Below, in pieces: positions 15,955 through 17,798 of a stretch of DNA of 17,798 bases (positions are counted from its first letter, which is position 1; each line of letters opens with the position of its first letter). Both the position numbers and the translations under genes were made by a program. This stretch comes from Streptococcus hyointestinalis (lineage in GTDB: Bacteria > Bacillota > Bacilli > Lactobacillales > Streptococcaceae), in the NCBI RefSeq assembly GCF_900459405.1, contig NZ_UHFN01000004.1, positions 1 to 17,798 on the forward strand, in the 5' to 3' direction. The notes beneath the pieces were generated by a model, which worked only from the letters and a program-made list of their open reading frames with translations, had not been told where the DNA came from and did not search any database.

Positions 15955-15980
15955 AACTTTCTATTTAAAAATAGAAAGTT
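15955..15980. terminator. Bidirectional terminator between the toxin promoter and the 17514 operon
   Basis: AACTTTCTAT / ATAGAAAGTT with a 6-nt loop and long T-runs on both strands. It lies 5 nt after the stop of the 42-aa peptide and insulates the toxin promoter from the operon. Confidence 0.8.
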
Positions 15981-15984
15981 TTTT

Positions 15985-16113
15985 TTAATAAAGGGGTGTA
16001 ACACCCAAAAACACCATCAATAATTTGTAAGCTATGACAAGCCCTAGTGGAAATGCTAAAAAATTGGTGAAAAACCACCATGATAATCTAGCGGATTCTT
16101 TTATTGATTTCAT
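15985..16113 (-). CDS. Small membrane peptide, 42 aa, last gene of the operon
   Basis: The ATG at 16113 lies 4 nt behind the previous stop codon and overlaps the ribosome binding site GGAGTAGG, so translation is coupled to the 217-aa membrane protein. The peptide has a short charged start (MKSIKESARLS), an aromatic cluster WWFF and a hydrophobic helix from about residue 13 to 38 broken by FPLG. A damaged second copy of the C-terminal half is found at 15480-15596, so this gene's end was duplicated together with the toxin cassette. Function unknown; its partner in the operon suggests a membrane complex. Confidence 0.75.
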   Translation of the reverse strand: MKSIKESARLSWWFFTNFLAFPLGLVIAYKLLMVFLGVTPLY

Positions 16114-16117
16114 ACAC

Positions 16118-16771
16118 CTACTCCTCTTCACTATAGGACAAGATAACATCAAATAATTTTATAGGACGTTTACCATTTAAAGCAAAATCAATCGTGATGT
16201 CCATATTACCGTTAGTGTTTGGTGTTGTTTTTACGTGGTAAGCAAAAACCTTATCATCCTCTTGATATTTATCCTTAAAAGTTTTGATGATAGATCTGAT
16301 AGCAATTTTTTCTACCTTATCCTGCTCAGCTAGAATACGATTGTTTTGGTTATCGTACTCGAAGGGTTCAAAGTCAAGTTCCTGTGAATTGTCCACTGCT
16401 ATACGATAAGCGATTTTGTTGAAATACTTATCATAAGCCAATAACAAAAAGTAAACTAGCGTTAAGAATGATACAGTGTCTACCAATATTGAAAGATCTT
16501 CACTACTCCAACCAGTAAGGTTGATAACTAACAATAATGACATGATGGGTTTTACCGCAGTCGTCTCTATAGAAAACCATGACGTAAAGTTTAATAGTAT
16601 GAGAATACCGACATATCCTATAGTGCACCAGATTGCTATTGTTTTCAACGTTCCGTGGTTAATTCCTGTTTGAAAAGCTAGCCAAGTGATAATGATAGCT
16701 AGTAGCATAATACCAGCTAGTGTTCTGATAAATCCTATAGGTTGACGTGTTTTAGCTAATAGTTCTAACAT
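16118..16771 (-). CDS. Membrane protein, 217 aa, unknown
   Basis: Begins at ATG 16771 behind AAAGGGGG, 15 nt after the end of the acidic gene. Four hydrophobic segments are visible near residues 14-34, 42-62, 73-90 and 95-114. They are followed by a soluble C-terminal half of about 100 residues that is rich in D, E, K and N, probably in the cytoplasm. The frame is intact. No family is recognised. It stands between a frameshifted acidic protein and a 42-aa membrane peptide; a part in a conjugation or surface complex is possible, but nothing in the residues proves it. Confidence 0.8.
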   Translation of the reverse strand: MLELLAKTRQPIGFIRTLAGIMLLAIIITWLAFQTGINHGTLKTIAIWCTIGYVGILILLNFTSWFSIETTAVKPIMSLLLVINLTGWSSEDLSILVDTVSFLTLVYFLLLAYDKYFNKIAYRIAVDNSQELDFEPFEYDNQNNRILAEQDKVEKIAIRSIIKTFKDKYQEDDKVFAYHVKTTPNTNGNMDITIDFALNGKRPIKLFDVILSYSEEE

Positions 16772-16786
16772 AGGCAGTTGCCCCCT

Positions 16787-17514
16787 TTATTTTGCTTTAA
16801 CAGACGCTTTAACTTTACGGCTGCCACGTCCTTTTTTAGAACTAACTTCAGCTTGTTTCATGCTGTCAGAGATGATTTCTTTGTAACTACGGATGGTTTC
16901 TATGTGCTCATCGTTTTCAATAGTTTCAGAGGTTCTAGCTGGCTCTCCAATCTCATCAAGATCATCATTATCTTCGGATTGGATATCTATTTCTGATTCT
17001 TCTGACGACATTTCTTCGTTCTCTTCGTTGTTATCCTCTTTAAGGTAGCTATCTAACCATTTATCATAGTCTCCATAGATTTTGACAGCTTCAATTTCTG
17101 GTAGACGAAACTCTGCAGCAGCATAAATTTTTCATGCTATTAGGAAGGTCTCCTACGCTATCCTCGTCAAATAGAGTAGCGTTTTCAAAGTTTTCAAAAG
17201 CAATATTAAAGTCAAACTTCTTTGACCTTAGTATTTGGGTTGATAGAGCTTCGTTTTTCTAGTTGCAAGAACTCTTCTTCATGTGTTCCGTTAATGACAT
17301 TGACTGGTTGTTTCATATTGATGTAGAACTTACCAGTATCTCCAAGGATGAAGTCCTCGCTTATTACGGATTCCATAAAGTTCTTGATCTCGTTATCATC
17401 TTTAAATGTTAACTCATCATTAGCTTGCGCCAAGGTAGCTAACTTATCGCTATAATGTTCTATAGACTTATTTTTTAAGAAAGCAAAATGGTCTGGTTTA
17501 AGTAAAATTGTCAT
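16787..17514 (-). pseudogene. Acidic protein of about 240 aa, two frameshifts
   Basis: The ATG at 17514 follows AAGGAG by 8 nt. The first segment ends in NPNTKVKEV at 17212, but one base over, the frame continues KFDFNIAFENFENATLFDED and on to about 17125. There a second slip in a GAAAAATTTA context leads to YAAAEFRLPEIEAVKIYGDY and the final acidic-to-basic tail that stops at 16787. All three segments keep coding character and no other gene fits the gap 17012-17211, so this is one gene with two one-base breaks. The last 20 residues are basic (KKGRGSRKVKASVKAK), the region before is rich in E, D and S. Unknown function. Breaks may be mutations or sequencing errors, as in the helicase gene. 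Confidence 0.7.
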
Positions 17515-17576
17515 AGATTTTTCTCCTTATTTTCCCCTTCGTTTTTAACATAAAGATGTTTAATTGATATACTATT

Positions 17577-17623
17577 ATTGTAACCCCAAAGTACATTTTT
17601 TGGATAGACTACCATAGACTATC
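17577..17623 (-). promoter_or_regulatory. TACCATA box, copy 3, with imperfect palindrome
   Basis: The box ACTACCATAG (17608-17617) sits inside an imperfect palindrome with arms GATAGACTA and TAGACTATC (17603-17623). A weak -10 TACAAT lies at 17577-17582, 25 bp away instead of 23. It would start about 55 nt upstream of the ATG at 17514. Confidence 0.4.
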
Positions 17624-17679
17624 TAAAGTATCATTCAAGTCATAAATATATACGCTGATATGTCATTTTAGATACTTCT

Positions 17680-17736
17680 ATTATATCATCGGACACCTCT
17701 ATGCTCCAAAGCGACTGGACGATACTATCCTACGAA
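17680..17736 (-). promoter_or_regulatory. Promoter with repeated 21-bp box, second copy
   Basis: TTGGAG (17704-17709) and TATAAT (17680-17685) with an 18-bp spacer, preceded by 17716-17736, identical to 6853-6873. Predicted to drive the operon 17514-15985 with a leader of about 160 nt. The rest of 17520-17798 holds no gene. Confidence 0.65.
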
Positions 17737-17798
17737 CTTTACCTTGTTTATCGACAACTCATTCTACAACTAAAGTAGTTTATTTCTTGTCTGCTATG

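Noticed and set aside
15204..15980. Repeated units as a CRISPR array
   Set aside because: Only two long units with promoters and terminators are present, not short regular repeats with spacers.

Overview
The window is AT-rich Firmicute DNA, most likely from Streptococcus or a close relative in the Lactobacillales. Evidence: a chromosome-dimer-resolvase homologue that reads like streptococcal XerS, strong AAGGAG-type ribosome binding sites, TATAAT promoters (several of them extended -10), and a type I holin-like toxin cassette of the lactic-acid-bacteria type. The content (DarB-like methylase-helicase, XerS-like recombinase, ribbon-helix-helix remnants next to a winged-helix relaxation-type protein, two TnpB insertion sequences, many unknown genes) points to a large plasmid or an integrative/conjugative element rather than core chromosome.

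Layout. 20-5448 (+): one very long methyltransferase/SNF2-helicase gene broken by about ten frameshifts. 5531-6994: a tnpA-less IS200/IS605-type element with a complete TnpB on the minus strand, inserted in an inverted repeat downstream of the helicase gene. 7291-8472 (+): promoter, an unknown 232-aa gene, two small membrane proteins and a terminator. 8484-9658 (-): inverted repeat, then an intact XerS-like recombinase. 9670-11190 (+): a second TnpB element that sits between the recombinase start codon and its apparent native promoter at 11286-11314. 11388-11745 (-): a broken small gene with an RNase-H-like start, preceded by an attenuator-like hairpin. 11829-12075 (-): a probable ~250-nt structured RNA with its own promoter and terminator. 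12144-14907 (-): an operon of two damaged RHH genes, a winged-helix protein and a coiled-coil partner. 15204-16113: a tandemly duplicated cassette containing a type I toxin-antitoxin pair; one copy has lost the toxin and keeps the antitoxin RNA. 15985-17514 (-): an operon of a frameshifted acidic protein, a four-helix membrane protein and a 42-aa membrane peptide, behind two promoters.

How it fits together. Two different promoter boxes recur. A 20+ bp box with TTGGAG-18-TATAAT occurs upstream of the first TnpB gene and upstream of the 17514 operon. A TACCATA-centred box 23-25 bp upstream of a -10 element occurs at 11736, 14994 and 17608. These suggest element-wide control of several minus-strand operons. 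Both TnpB elements have the same TTTTAAC at the left boundary and hairpins at both ends, so boundaries, TAM and guides can be predicted. The clustering of frameshifts in the helicase gene and the 17-kb gene is either real decay or local sequencing error, and this cannot be settled from the sequence alone.
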